DNA of 64,000 bases from Diaphorobacter sp. HDW4B (GTDB taxonomy: Bacteria; Pseudomonadota; Gammaproteobacteria; Burkholderiales; Burkholderiaceae_C): the NCBI RefSeq assembly GCF_011305535.1, contig NZ_CP049905.1, positions 1,374,001 through 1,438,000 on the forward strand, in the 5' to 3' direction. Below are positions 39,171 through 47,370 of this stretch, piece after piece (the first letter of the stretch is position 1; each line of letters opens with the position of its first letter). The notes beneath the pieces are model-generated. The model was given only the letters and a program-made list of their open reading frames with translations, did not search any database and was not told where the DNA came from. Both the position numbers and the translations under genes were made by a program.

Positions 39171-40307
39171 TCAGTCGCAGTTGGCGTCGATCACTTCACG
39201 AACTAGCGCATCCGGCGCGGGTCGCATGATGGCCTTGCCGGGCCCGTCGATCAGCACAAAGCGAATCTCGCCCGCTTCCGATTTCTTGTCGATGCGCATC
39301 AGTTTCAGATAACGACCTGCGTTGTCGTCGGCATCAATGCGCGGACCGCGCACCGGCAGCCCCGCGCGCTCGATCAGGCGACGCAGACGCAGCACAAAGG
39401 CCTCATCCACCAGACCAAGTCGCTTGGACAACTCCGCTGCCATCACCATCCCGGCCGCAACGCCTTCGCCATGCAGCCACGCACCATAACCCATGCCTGC
39501 TTCAATCGCATGACCAAAGGTGTGGCCGAAATTCAGAATCGCACGCAGCCCGGACTCGCGCTCGTCTTGGCTCACCACCCAGGCCTTGATCTCGCAACTG
39601 CGCTTGACCGCATGCGCAAGCGCCGCACGGTCGCGCTGCAGCAAGGCGTCCATGTTCTCTTCGAGCCAAGAGAAAAACTCCATGTCGTAGATCGGCCCGT
39701 ACTTGATGATCTCGCCAATCCCCGCCGCCAACTCGCGCGCAGGCAAGGTGTCAAGCGTATCCAGATCGCACACCACCAACTGCGGCTGGTAGAAAGCGCC
39801 GATCATGTTCTTGCCCAGCGGATGGTTGATGGCCGTCTTGCCGCCCACGGAAGAATCCACCTGCGAAAGCAGCGTCGTCGGCACCTGCACAAAAGGCACG
39901 CCGCGCATGTAGCTGGCAGCAGCAAAGCCTGTCATATCGCCGATGACGCCACCACCGAGCGCAAACAACACGGCTTTGCGGTCAGCGCCATTTTCGAGCA
40001 GCGCGTCGAAGATCTTCTGCAATGTTTGCCAGGTCTTGTACTCCTCGCCATCGGGGAGAACGACCGTGTGCACGTTCTTGTAATGCGAAGCAATCGACTG
40101 CTTGAGCTTGTCCGCATACAAAGGCGCAACCGTCTCATTGGTCACGATGAATGCCGACGTCGCTTTGGGCAAAGCCGGGTTGCCGTTCAACCCTTCCAGT
40201 AGATGCCCACCGATTTGAATCGGATAGCTGCGATCACCCAAGTCAATATCGACCTGCGAAAACGCATGAGATGAGGAAATGTTGGAGTGCACGGTGGGAC
40301 TGGACAT
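39171..40307 (-). CDS. aroB: 3-dehydroquinate synthase
   Basis: Second step of the shikimate pathway: DAHP to 3-dehydroquinate, NAD- and Zn-dependent, 378 aa. Seen: the NAD-site segments [21 protein letters not shown] and [51 protein letters not shown], then [12 protein letters not shown] and HGEGVAAGM with the Zn-binding His residues. The start at 40307 gives the standard length. In most betaproteobacteria aroK lies directly upstream, after pilQ; here an Ig-domain lipoprotein is found there. Confidence 0.96.
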   Translation of the reverse strand: MSSPTVHSNISSSHAFSQVDIDLGDRSYPIQIGGHLLEGLNGNPALPKATSAFIVTNETVAPLYADKLKQSIASHYKNVHTVVLPDGEEYKTWQTLQKIFDALLENGADRKAVLFALGGGVIGDMTGFAAASYMRGVPFVQVPTTLLSQVDSSVGGKTAINHPLGKNMIGAFYQPQLVVCDLDTLDTLPARELAAGIGEIIKYGPIYDMEFFSWLEENMDALLQRDRAALAHAVKRSCEIKAWVVSQDERESGLRAILNFGHTFGHAIEAGMGYGAWLHGEGVAAGMVMAAELSKRLGLVDEAFVLRLRRLIERAGLPVRGPRIDADDNAGRYLKLMRIDKKSEAGEIRFVLIDGPGKAIMRPAPDALVREVIDANCD

Positions 40308-40387
40308 GGAGAAAGTGTAAGCGACATCAATTGCCTTGGTTATTGCAAACGTTCTCGCTTTCGAACTCCAAGGCTCTTCAGAAACAA

Positions 40388-40417
40388 CAAAGCCCCAAGG
40401 AATCCCTTGAGGCTTTG
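40388..40417 (-). terminator. Terminator after the Ig-domain lipoprotein
   Basis: CAAAGCCCCAAGG (40388-40400) pairs with CCTTGAGGCTTTG (40405-40417) with a single mismatch. On the minus strand it is followed by a T-rich TTGTTGTTTC. It lies 57 bases after the lipoprotein stop and 80 bases before the aroB start, separating the two transcription units. Confidence 0.8.
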
Positions 40418-40473
40418 CTTGATTCCACCGAATGGGCTGCTTGTGCAACCCTATGGAGCCTACACCAGCCTTA

Positions 40474-42042
40474 TCAAGGCCCAGTTGTAGTAGTGCCTGT
40501 ACCTGTTGTTGGCGGTGTAACGATTGCAGGGCAATTCGTCACATTGACCGTTACCTTGCGTGTGCTTGTCAAAGTAGTACCCTGAGTCGCTGTAACAACA
40601 TAGGTGTACTGATTGCATGCAATACCGTTCCCTACCGCTGTAGGCGATGTGGGAGTACCCGAAAGCACACCCGAATTGCCCGATGCATTCATCGTCAACC
40701 AACCTGCTGGCTGCACGGTCCAGGTAATGGCCTTGGTTGGATCACCACCGGTTGCCGAGAACGCGTAGACGTATTGAGCACCGCTGGTCGCATCCGGAAG
40801 CGCGCAAGCTGTTGAGAGATCGGAGGAGCAGCCGCTCAGTGTGATATTCAAAGGCGTGTATGTCGGAGTTCCACCCACTGTCATCGTCACATTCTGTGTG
40901 GCAGTCTTGCCTATAGCGTCAGTGACGGTCAGCACAAACTTGTATGTGCCAGTGACATTGGCAGACGGGACACCAGAAATCAAACCAGTACTGCTCAACG
41001 ACAACCCAGGAGGCAGAGCGCCGGAACTGGACCATGTATATGGCGCATTACCACCAGTGGCGCTCAGGACGAAACTATATGGTGTGGCAAGCGTTGCATC
41101 GTCGATTGGGGTTGTCGAAATGGTCAGCGGGTTGGATGATGCCACTTCTGCATTGGCCGTGACAATCAAAAGTGAGGAAATGGGATCCTGAATACCGTTG
41201 GCCACATTGTTATCCGCGCGGTCCGTCACAGCCTCAAGCAGGATCGGACCTGCATTTGCGCCACTTCGAAGTGCAAATGTGCCGACGCCACCGATGCTCG
41301 AAATCTGCAAGACGCTACCTACTTGAGTTCCCCACGACAGCTTGGCACCGGTGGCCGCAGCGGTCGTTGGACGAATGCTGAGTTGCAAGTTGGCGGCTGT
41401 TGGGTTGGCGATAGCCTGATTGGCATCATCAAAGATGTTTGCCTGAACTGCCACACTGCTTGGCAGATTGCTTGCATTCAGTTGCGTACCAAGAGTCACA
41501 CCGGCTTGCGCACGCTGGGTGACCCAAGCGGCCTTACCAGTTGCTGCACCAACCGTGATGTCTACGCTGGCAGCATATTGTTTCTTGTCACGCGGATCGG
41601 TGACCGTGCATGTAACGCGCGCCGTACCTGCTTGCGTACCTGCGTGAAAGTGGAAAGAGTTTCCACCCGAGTTGGAGCCCAAGGTGACGGAACGATATGC
41701 GTTTGGGACACCGTCTGTTTCGTGTGATGGATTTCCGTCCAAATAGTACAAGGCCCCAGAATCCAGCCCTGCTGCAGTGTTGCAAGCAAAAATATCTTCT
41801 CCTCCTGGAATGGGCTTTCCTCCAGACTCCGCACTCACATAAAGAGTGGTTGTGTATTGAGCATAGGCCCCTGTAGCAGGACCATTCTGTCCTGGATTGG
41901 CATTCAGAGGCAATTGCGTCTTGTCAGCTCGCAGCGTGATGCTGTACTGCTGAGCAGATTCGCCACCGCTGCCGCCCCCACCACCACAGGCAACAAGCGT
42001 CGCCGCGACCAGCAGCGACGACAGTCTAAAAATTGTTTTCAT
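40474..42042 (-). CDS. Ig-like domain surface lipoprotein downstream of pilQ
   Basis: A 522-aa lipoprotein. Signal peptide and lipobox LVAC (Cys19), then a Gly/Ser linker. The N-terminal half is beta-rich, with cysteines in [10 protein letters not shown] and [11 protein letters not shown]. At least one He_PIG/putative-Ig domain is clear ([18 protein letters not shown]...[18 protein letters not shown]); a second, weaker one contains [13 protein letters not shown]...VLSGTPTS. The tail is Thr/Gly/Pro-rich. ATG 42042 has AAGG 8 bases upstream. Its start is only 17 bases after the pilQ stop, so it may be read with pilMNOPQ. Its DNA looks less G+C-rich than aroB/dgt, consistent with an insertion. 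Function unknown; adhesin-like or pilus-associated is possible. Confidence 0.78.
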   Translation of the reverse strand: MKTIFRLSSLLVAATLVACGGGGGSGGESAQQYSITLRADKTQLPLNANPGQNGPATGAYAQYTTTLYVSAESGGKPIPGGEDIFACNTAAGLDSGALYYLDGNPSHETDGVPNAYRSVTLGSNSGGNSFHFHAGTQAGTARVTCTVTDPRDKKQYAASVDITVGAATGKAAWVTQRAQAGVTLGTQLNASNLPSSVAVQANIFDDANQAIANPTAANLQLSIRPTTAAATGAKLSWGTQVGSVLQISSIGGVGTFALRSGANAGPILLEAVTDRADNNVANGIQDPISSLLIVTANAEVASSNPLTISTTPIDDATLATPYSFVLSATGGNAPYTWSSSGALPPGLSLSSTGLISGVPSANVTGTYKFVLTVTDAIGKTATQNVTMTVGGTPTYTPLNITLSGCSSDLSTACALPDATSGAQYVYAFSATGGDPTKAITWTVQPAGWLTMNASGNSGVLSGTPTSPTAVGNGIACNQYTYVVTATQGTTLTSTRKVTVNVTNCPAIVTPPTTGTGTTTTGP

Positions 42043-42059
42043 CTCATTCACCTTACAAA

Positions 42060-44204
42060 TTAACGGACTGGTCCACGATCAGAAATTACCTTTGGTGTGA
42101 TGAACACCAAAACCTCATTTTTGGTCGATTGGCGAGATCGGTTCTTGAAAAGATTGCCCAGCACCGGTACATCGCTCAAGAACGGGACCCTATTCTCTTG
42201 GTTTGTTTCTTCCATGGTGAAGATACCGCCAATCACCACCGTACCACCGTTCTCCACCAAAACCTGCGTTTTCACATGCTTGGTGTCGATGGCAACGCCT
42301 TGAGTCGTTGTCTCACCCCGGCTATCTTTGTTGACATCCAAATCAAGAATGATATTGCCCTCTGGAGTGATCTGCGGTGTCACCTCCAACTTCAGAACGG
42401 CCTTCTTGAAGGAAATCGTCGTTGCGCCATTGGGCGCTGTGATCGAGTATGGGTACTCCGTACCTTGTTCAATCAACGCCTTGGTTTGATCAGCAGTAAT
42501 CAAGCGCGGGCTCGACACAATCTTGCCCTGACCGTCCGCCTCCATGGCAGAGAGTTCCAAAGTCAGAAAGCGATTGGCTGCTGAATTGAAAATCGACAAG
42601 GCGAAATTGCCAAATGCGGATGCGTTGGCCAAAGATGCAGGCAAATTCACGAAATTGCTGTCAGAGGAATAGCTGGTACCAGTAAGACCGGCTGCTGCAT
42701 TTGCGTTGGCAGCACTGGAGCCCATTGCCACACGGTTTCCGCCGCCAATGCTGTACCCTCCATCTCCGCCATTTTGAGCACGAAGATCGCCACCACCGAG
42801 CTTCACACCCAATGCACGACCGAACGTATCACGCGCTTCGACGATGCGTGCCTCAATCAACACTTGACGCACTGGCACATCCAGATTCATCAGAAGTTGG
42901 CGTACTTCCTCCAGCTTACTGGGAGTGTCGGTAACGAACAATTGATTGGTGCGAGGCTCTGCAATTGCGTGACCACGAGCTGTCAGAAAACGCGACCCAC
43001 TGCTGCCGCCTCCGCCCCCACCAGCGTTCGTCGTGAGTTGGGCCAACATGTCAGAGGCTTTAGCATAATTCAGTTGATACGCTTGAGTCCGCAATGGCTC
43101 CAACTTCTCAATGGCCTGAGCTGCCTCGAAATCCTTCTTCGTCCGCTCATCAATCTCATCCTTCGGCGCAACCCACAGCACCGTTCCAGACTTGCGCATG
43201 CCTAGGCCCTTGGCATCCATGATGATCTGCAATGCTTGGTCCCACGGCACATCCTTCAAACGGAGTGTCAGTGATCCAGTCACGGTATCAGACGTCACAA
43301 TATTGAAATTGGTGAAATCCGCGATCACCTGAAGCAGGGAACGCACTTCGATATTCTGGAAATTCAGCGACAGCTTTTCACCGGTGTATCCAGGACCTTG
43401 GGACAACTTGCTCAGGTCCACCTTTTTCTGGCGCACTTCGATGACGAACTGGTTGTCGCTCTGGTAGGCACTGTGCGTCCACTCACCCACCGAATCGATC
43501 ACCATCTTCACGCGCTCGCCGTCTTGCGAGCTGCTGATCATCTGAACGGGCGTACCGAAGTCAGACACATCCAGTCGACGACGCAGGCCTTCTGGCAGCG
43601 ACGAACGCATGAATTCAACCACCAGAGATTTGTTCTGTTGCTTGATGTCCACGCCGACCTGGCTGTTCGTCAAACCGACAACGATACGACCCGCCCCATC
43701 GGCACCGCGACGGAAATCAACATCCTTAAGAGGCTGGGCGTCTCTATTGTGGTCTTCTGCAAACTTGGTTGCCACGGGCATTGGAACCGATGCGTTGCCA
43801 CCCACCGCGCCCAATATCACCAGCAAGCTGTTGCCTTGAATCTCCGCCGAATAAGTGGTCGCCTGCTTCAGGTTGATGACCACGCGCGAGCGCGATGCGC
43901 CTTGAGCAATGTTCGCCGACTTGAGATTGCCCTGATTGATTTCAATGGCACTTTTGCCTGTGCCATTGGAGACATCCGGAAAATCCAACGCAATCCGCGC
44001 CGGCGACTGAACAACAAATCCGGCCGGGACCTCGGCCAGCGGCTCCGAAAGATCAATCCGCACCACCTCCGCGCCGCTTTGCGTGAAGCCCGAAACCGAT
44101 TGAATGACGCCGCCTGCGTGAGCGAATGTCGTGCCGAACATCGCAACGATTGCGATGCTCGCCGTCCCAAGCATCTCTCGAAGATTCATTTTTCTGTTGA
44201 TCAT
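42060..44204 (-). CDS. pilQ: Type IV pilus outer-membrane secretin PilQ
   Basis: A 714-aa secretin forming the outer-membrane pore for type IV pili. Signal peptide, then two AMIN peptidoglycan-binding domains (VVRIDLSEPL...RIALDFPDV about residues 35-80; VGLTNSQVGV...LVVEFM about 170-200). An STN/N0 domain (LSLNFQNIEVRSLLQVIADF, about 275) follows, then an N1 domain interrupted by a glycine/serine run, and the secretin core (VRQVLIEARIVEARDTFGRALG, VSSPRLITADQTKALIEQGTEYPY, VPFLSDVPVLGNLFKN). Translation is coupled to pilP through an ATGA overlap. Confidence 0.97.
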   Translation of the reverse strand: MINRKMNLREMLGTASIAIVAMFGTTFAHAGGVIQSVSGFTQSGAEVVRIDLSEPLAEVPAGFVVQSPARIALDFPDVSNGTGKSAIEINQGNLKSANIAQGASRSRVVINLKQATTYSAEIQGNSLLVILGAVGGNASVPMPVATKFAEDHNRDAQPLKDVDFRRGADGAGRIVVGLTNSQVGVDIKQQNKSLVVEFMRSSLPEGLRRRLDVSDFGTPVQMISSSQDGERVKMVIDSVGEWTHSAYQSDNQFVIEVRQKKVDLSKLSQGPGYTGEKLSLNFQNIEVRSLLQVIADFTNFNIVTSDTVTGSLTLRLKDVPWDQALQIIMDAKGLGMRKSGTVLWVAPKDEIDERTKKDFEAAQAIEKLEPLRTQAYQLNYAKASDMLAQLTTNAGGGGGGSSGSRFLTARGHAIAEPRTNQLFVTDTPSKLEEVRQLLMNLDVPVRQVLIEARIVEARDTFGRALGVKLGGGDLRAQNGGDGGYSIGGGNRVAMGSSAANANAAAGLTGTSYSSDSNFVNLPASLANASAFGNFALSIFNSAANRFLTLELSAMEADGQGKIVSSPRLITADQTKALIEQGTEYPYSITAPNGATTISFKKAVLKLEVTPQITPEGNIILDLDVNKDSRGETTTQGVAIDTKHVKTQVLVENGGTVVIGGIFTMEETNQENRVPFLSDVPVLGNLFKNRSRQSTKNEVLVFITPKVISDRGPVR

Positions 44205-44755
44205 TTCTTTCCCTCTGGACCTTCCTGCAGGTCAAGCGTTGCTGGACGTTCGATCCAATCGCCAGATGGATCCTGGACAATTTCTCTCAACTGAACACTG
44301 GTTTCCGAGACCTTGGTCACTAAACCGTAGTTCTGCCCCAGATGATTTCCAACCCGTACCTGATACAGCAGCTTGTCGACCCGAATCAGGGCAATGGGCA
44401 CACCGTTCTTGTTCATGCTGCCCACCATATGGATGGCGTCCAGCGGATACGACTCCAAAGGCTCCTTGCGACGCGCCAGCTCAGGCGTTATCAAGGCGGA
44501 GTTGACAGACGAAGCGTTCGAATCACGCTTCAACGCCTGCGTCAACCGCATGGCTTCAAACGGATCCAATGCGCTGTCCAGCCCATACTCTGCCGGCACG
44601 AATTGCTTGGGCTCCTCAATCGGCGCAATCTTGGGTTTGATCGTGGTACGCAACTCGGCCATCCACGTCCGCAGTTCATTTTCGTCATCCGACGCGCAGC
44701 CTGACAGCAAGGCCAAGCCGCACAACAACAATGCTAAAGATGCGTGCTGCTTCAT
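44201..44755 (-). CDS. pilP: Type IV pilus lipoprotein PilP
   Basis: A 184-aa inner-membrane lipoprotein (lipobox LLSGC, Cys20) that links the PilN/PilO complex to PilQ. Its C-terminal beta domain contains RVDKLLYQVRVGNHLGQNYG and VQLREIVQDPSGDWIER, the PilP hallmark that binds the PilQ N0 domain. The start overlaps the pilO stop (ATGA, 44752-44755) and its stop overlaps the pilQ start. Confidence 0.95.
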   Translation of the reverse strand: MKQHASLALLLCGLALLSGCASDDENELRTWMAELRTTIKPKIAPIEEPKQFVPAEYGLDSALDPFEAMRLTQALKRDSNASSVNSALITPELARRKEPLESYPLDAIHMVGSMNKNGVPIALIRVDKLLYQVRVGNHLGQNYGLVTKVSETSVQLREIVQDPSGDWIERPATLDLQEGPEGKK

Positions 44756-45435
44756 TTCTTTTTCCTCGCAGCTTCGGCTTTTTTCTGCTCCGCGATTTCA
44801 TCCTGATCGAGATAGCGGAAGGTCTTCGCCGTGGCATCCATGGCCAGTGTTCCACTGCCATCCTTCGAGTTCACTGGCGTGATCGAAAGATTGTTCAAGG
44901 TCACGATTCGCGAGAGGTTGGCAATGTCGGAAGCAAACGAGCCTATATCAGGATACTTGCCAGTCACACGTACCGTGATCGGCAATTCTGCGTAGTAATC
45001 CTTGGCAATCACTTGGCCGGGGCGGAAGGTTTCAAACTGCAAACTGCGTCCCAGCCCCGCTTGATTGATATCGGAGAGCAACGCAGACATTTCGGACTTA
45101 CTAGGCAGCTGCTTTTCCAACTGCGTCACGTACTGCTGAACCTGTTCACGTTGCTTCTTCAACGCTTCGAGGCTCACCGCCTTGGTCAGCTTCTGTGTGT
45201 ACTCATCACGCAGAGTCACCTCTTTGGCCTGCTCCGCCTTCAATTGATCTTCGTAGTCCTGCAGCCAAAAATACCAAGCGACACCCACAACTGCTGCTGT
45301 GATGAATACACACAGCAATATCTTGGGCAGGATTGGCCATTGCGTAGGGTCTTTCGGGTCCAGATTGGAAAACTGCCGCTGCAGTTTCGCCTGAACCTGT
45401 GCCATATCGAACTTTGGAGTGCGCTTACTTGCCAT
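44752..45435 (-). CDS. pilO: Type IV pilus inner-membrane protein PilO
   Basis: A 227-aa bitopic protein. It has a short cytoplasmic N-terminus, one membrane helix (ILLCVFITAAVVGVAWYFWL), then a coiled coil (about 60-115) and a ferredoxin-like C-terminal domain (QFETFRPGQVIAKDYYAELPITVRVTGKY). It pairs with PilN in the pilus alignment complex. ATG 45435 is the likely start, overlapping the end of pilN by 11 bases. Confidence 0.95.
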   Translation of the reverse strand: MASKRTPKFDMAQVQAKLQRQFSNLDPKDPTQWPILPKILLCVFITAAVVGVAWYFWLQDYEDQLKAEQAKEVTLRDEYTQKLTKAVSLEALKKQREQVQQYVTQLEKQLPSKSEMSALLSDINQAGLGRSLQFETFRPGQVIAKDYYAELPITVRVTGKYPDIGSFASDIANLSRIVTLNNLSITPVNSKDGSGTLAMDATAKTFRYLDQDEIAEQKKAEAARKKK

Positions 45436-46051
45436 TCGCAGCTCCCTTCTTCTCTGCCTTTTGAGCAGCATCCGCTTCCTTCTTGAGGTCGGAACTGCGC
45501 ATCAATTGGAATCGCATCTTGAACGACGCAACACGTCTCACGTCCTTGGGAGACAGGGTTGCGTTGGCTGCCACAATCTCCAACAGTTCCGGCTTGGCAA
45601 ACCAAGGCGTGTTGCTTGACAGATTGCGCAGCAACTCCGACACCCGCTCGTTGGACTGCGCCATACCCTGCATTTCGACGACCTGATTGGTCTGCTTGAC
45701 ACCAGTGATGTAAATGCCATCCGGCAGTTGCGCAGCCAACTCCTTCAACATATAGACGGGCAAATTGCGGTCAGCCTGTAGGTCTTCCACCGCTTTCTGG
45801 CGAGCTCGCAAAGCAGCGATTTCTCCCTCGATATTCGCAATTTCCTTGATCTGTTCGTCCAGCGCCTTGATCTCCTGCTGCAAAAACGCATTGCGCGCTT
45901 GCTGAGTCTCGATCTGGTTCTGATACCACATATACACCGCGCCCGCGATGAGCACGCCCAAAACGGCCGCCATGAACATGGTGACCTGAAACGCCTCTTT
46001 CCGGCGTTTTCTGGCAGCTTCTCTGTGAGGAAGCAGGTTAATCAATATCAC
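45425..46051 (-). CDS. pilN: Type IV pilus inner-membrane protein PilN
   Basis: A 208-aa protein. It begins with the conserved cytoplasmic ILINLLPHRE motif that docks into PilM, so the GTG at 46051 (overlapping the pilM stop as GTGA) is the start. One membrane helix follows (MFMAAVLGVLIAGAVYMWY), then a coiled coil and a periplasmic ferredoxin-like domain (LPDGIYITGVKQTNQVVEMQG). It partners PilO. Confidence 0.95.
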   Translation of the reverse strand: MILINLLPHREAARKRRKEAFQVTMFMAAVLGVLIAGAVYMWYQNQIETQQARNAFLQQEIKALDEQIKEIANIEGEIAALRARQKAVEDLQADRNLPVYMLKELAAQLPDGIYITGVKQTNQVVEMQGMAQSNERVSELLRNLSSNTPWFAKPELLEIVAANATLSPKDVRRVASFKMRFQLMRSSDLKKEADAAQKAEKKGAANGK

Positions 46052-47118
46052 TGCAGAAACCTCCGCATCGCCAACCCACACGAAGTGAGATATGTCGGCG
46101 CCTCTCGTACCATTTTCTTGAGTCGAACGGAGCCCGATATCTCCATTCCGTCAAAAGGATTGACGGTGGAGCACGCAAAGCCCGTGTTCTTTGTCACGGA
46201 TTCCGTCAGACCAGCCAAAGGCGCAGAGCCACCGGCCAGCATGATGTGATCGACGCGGTTGTATGGGGTGCTGGTGAAGAAGAACTGGAGTGCGCGGGCC
46301 ACTTCCTGCGACAGGCTGTCCACGAAGGGACGCTGCACAGCGGAGTTGTAGTCTTCGGGCAAATCGCCACTGCGCTTCTTCGATTCGGCTTCTTCCTGCG
46401 AGAAACCATATTGGCGCACGATCAACTGGGTGAGCTGCGACCCGCCAAAAGCCTGATCGCGGTCATACAGCACTTCATCGTTGCGCAGCACTTGCATGCT
46501 GGTGGTCATGGCACCGATTTCGAACAGAGCGACAACGGCGTCCTTGCCCTTGTTCGGCAGTGCTTCCACGAGACGGTTGGCGGCCATGCGCGATGCGTTG
46601 GACTCGATATCGACCACCACAGCCTTCAGGCCTGCTGCTTCTGCCAGGCCTTGACGATCCTGCACCTTTTCCTTGCGGGATGCAGCAATCAGCACATCGA
46701 TATCGTCAGGAGCGGACTTGTTGGGGCCGACCACGCAGAAGTCGAGACTCACCTCATCGAGCGAGAACGGAATGTATTGATTCGCCTCCGACTCGACCTG
46801 AATTTCCATTTCCTGTTCGCTCAGGCCACCGGGCAGCGTGATGCGCTTGGTGATCACGGCCGAAGACGGCAAAGCCAGGGCCACTTGCTTGGTCCTGGTG
46901 CCGCTTTTTTTCACGAGGCGCTTGATGGCCTCCGCGACTTCTTCAAATTTCTCGATGTTTCCATCGACGATCCAGCCGCGCTCCAATTGTTCCATTGCGC
47001 AACGTTCGAGCACGTACGCACCGGCCTTGTCGCGACCCAATTCCACGAGCTTGACACTGGACGAGCTGATGTCTATCCCAAGCAATGGGGCAGACTGCCT
47101 ACCAAAAAGTGACCCCAT
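46048..47118 (-). CDS. pilM: Type IV pilus actin-like assembly protein PilM
   Basis: A 356-aa cytoplasmic actin-fold ATPase that binds the PilN tail. Seen: the phosphate-1 loop LLGIDISSSSVKLVEL, GGLSEQEMEIQVESEANQYI, VALFEIGAMTTSMQV (phosphate 2), and the adenosine-loop HIMLAGGSAPLAGL. The start MGSLFGRQ at 47118 matches other PilM proteins. First gene of pilMNOPQ, divergent from mrcA as in most betaproteobacteria. Confidence 0.96.
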   Translation of the reverse strand: MGSLFGRQSAPLLGIDISSSSVKLVELGRDKAGAYVLERCAMEQLERGWIVDGNIEKFEEVAEAIKRLVKKSGTRTKQVALALPSSAVITKRITLPGGLSEQEMEIQVESEANQYIPFSLDEVSLDFCVVGPNKSAPDDIDVLIAASRKEKVQDRQGLAEAAGLKAVVVDIESNASRMAANRLVEALPNKGKDAVVALFEIGAMTTSMQVLRNDEVLYDRDQAFGGSQLTQLIVRQYGFSQEEAESKKRSGDLPEDYNSAVQRPFVDSLSQEVARALQFFFTSTPYNRVDHIMLAGGSAPLAGLTESVTKNTGFACSTVNPFDGMEISGSVRLKKMVREAPTYLTSCGLAMRRFLQ

Positions 47119-47341
47119 TGTTATCAAGATCGCCTCCCAAATTTTTGCGCTGATTGAGCGCAACAAAACTTAACACTTCACATGAATGCTATCAGTAAGG
47201 TTGTTATCCAGCAAAGAGTTTTGGACATTTCGGCACCATACGCCGTTGTCAAAAGCAGACGCTCTCTTCCGTCATCTTTCCCTGTAGAGACCGATAAATT
47301 CGATCAACACATGATGAAACGCCAAGCGGCGGGACAGTTTT

Positions 47342-47347
47342 TATAAT
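47342..47347 (+). promoter_or_regulatory. Candidate -10 element for mrcA
   Basis: A perfect TATAAT 24 bases before the mrcA start codon, in the 250-base divergent region between pilM and mrcA. The -35 region is not recognisable. On the opposite strand a TTGACA at 47252-47247 could serve pilM. Confidence 0.5.
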
Positions 47348-47370
47348 GCACCGCTAGCATTTGGACCCCT

